A stretch of DNA of 5,911 nt. It comes from Chitinophagales bacterium. Lineage in GTDB: Bacteria > Bacteroidota > Bacteroidia > Chitinophagales > UBA10324. The notes under the pieces are model-generated. The model worked only from the letters and a program-made list of their open reading frames with translations. It was not told where the DNA came from and made no database searches. Each line of letters starts with the position of its first letter. Positions within the stretch are counted from its first letter, which is position 1. A program made the position numbers and the translations under genes. The stretch is taken from the NCBI GenBank assembly GCA_026786335.1, contig JAJAYG010000423.1:1-5911 (forward strand). Reading direction: 5' to 3'. Shown here piece after piece: positions 5,743 through 5,911 of the stretch.

Positions 5743-5911
5743 CTGCAAGTTGCCAATGGCGGCTATGCCGATGGCGATGCAGCTAATGCGCAGTTTAATA
5801 CACTCACCTAAGTTTTTGCAGATCACGATGGCAATGTTTACGTGGGCGATACTTACAACAACATCATTCGCAAAGTGAACAATGGGTAACAACTGTTGCA
5901 GGCAACGGAAC
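5743..5911 (+). pseudogene. broken NHL-repeat (beta-propeller) coding sequence, cut by window end
   Basis: Read from 5743 in the photolyase's own frame, after its TAA at 5731-5733 and a run of nine A, the translation is NGGYADGDAANAQFNTLT (5755-5808), TAA at 5809-5811, then DHDGNVYVGDTYNNIIRKVNNG (5821-5886) and another stop. A shift of one base at about 5881-5886 restores VTTVAGNG (5886-5909). The order GYADG-xx-AQFN, GNVYVxDxxNxxIRK, VTTVAGNG is the classic NHL propeller repeat of secreted or cell-surface Bacteroidota proteins. There is no start codon, signal peptide or ribosome-binding site, and two lesions lie within about 170 bases. I therefore call it a decayed fragment, although it continues past the window and could belong to a longer damaged gene. 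Confidence 0.7.

Noticed and set aside
5633..5878. 81-residue plus-strand ORF overlapping the photolyase end
   Set aside because: It is out of frame with both the photolyase and the NHL motifs, and is Met-rich only because of frame-shifted GATGGC/AATGGC codons.
5584..5892. 102-residue minus-strand ORF at the window end
   Set aside because: It lies antisense over the conserved photolyase C-terminus and the NHL-like sequence, and its translation shows no family motif.
1..5911. CRISPR array, IS element, tRNA or rRNA anywhere in the window
   Set aside because: No regularly spaced repeats, transposase motifs, terminal inverted repeats or structural RNA signatures were seen on either strand.

Overview
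The window looks like chromosomal DNA of a Bacteroidota bacterium, most likely from the Chitinophagales/Sphingobacteriales side of the phylum. The evidence is modest GC content with many A/T-rich codons, no Shine-Dalgarno-like sequence before any start, AT-rich gaps holding sequences close to the Bacteroidota -7 element (TAnnTTTG), and families typical of that phylum: a DUF4199 membrane protein, a ~100-residue 'phosphoribosylpyrophosphate synthetase-like' protein, and a RelB-like small antitoxin with the LDxGKGIPHE motif. The taxonomic call is inference; there is no rRNA or marker gene.

Layout. (1) 29-1876, plus: a complete MsbA-type ABC exporter half-transporter. (2) 1923-2177, plus: a small orphan antitoxin-like gene. 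It is followed at once by a 51-bp degenerate copy of the exporter gene's own 3' end (2179-2229), so the antitoxin gene is bracketed by two copies of that end. (3) 2275-2726, minus: a GNAT acetyltransferase whose first strand is cut off by an apparent one-base deletion near 2700. It also carries an in-frame palindromic repeat. Its original start overlaps the stop of the DUF4199 gene (2723-3238, minus) in an ATGA arrangement, so the two form an operon. (4) A 164-bp divergent intergenic region. (5) 3403-5733, plus: a PaiB-family flavin-binding-fold protein, the small Bacteroidota protein, and a full-length class I DNA photolyase with its electron-transfer tryptophans intact. (6) 5743-5911, plus: NHL beta-propeller repeat coding sequence, broken by a stop and a frameshift, lying directly against the photolyase stop and running off the window.

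How the genes relate. No single pathway links them. The exporter and photolyase are housekeeping-like (envelope transport, UV repair). The GNAT/DUF4199 pair is transcribed divergently from the PaiB gene, a loose echo of the Bacillus paiA (GNAT)/paiB pair. I do not see a convincing new multi-gene system. The most interesting signals are signs of rearrangement and decay: the duplicated exporter 3' end around the antitoxin gene, the missing toxin, the palindromic repeat absorbed into the acetyltransferase, and the broken NHL sequence next to the photolyase.
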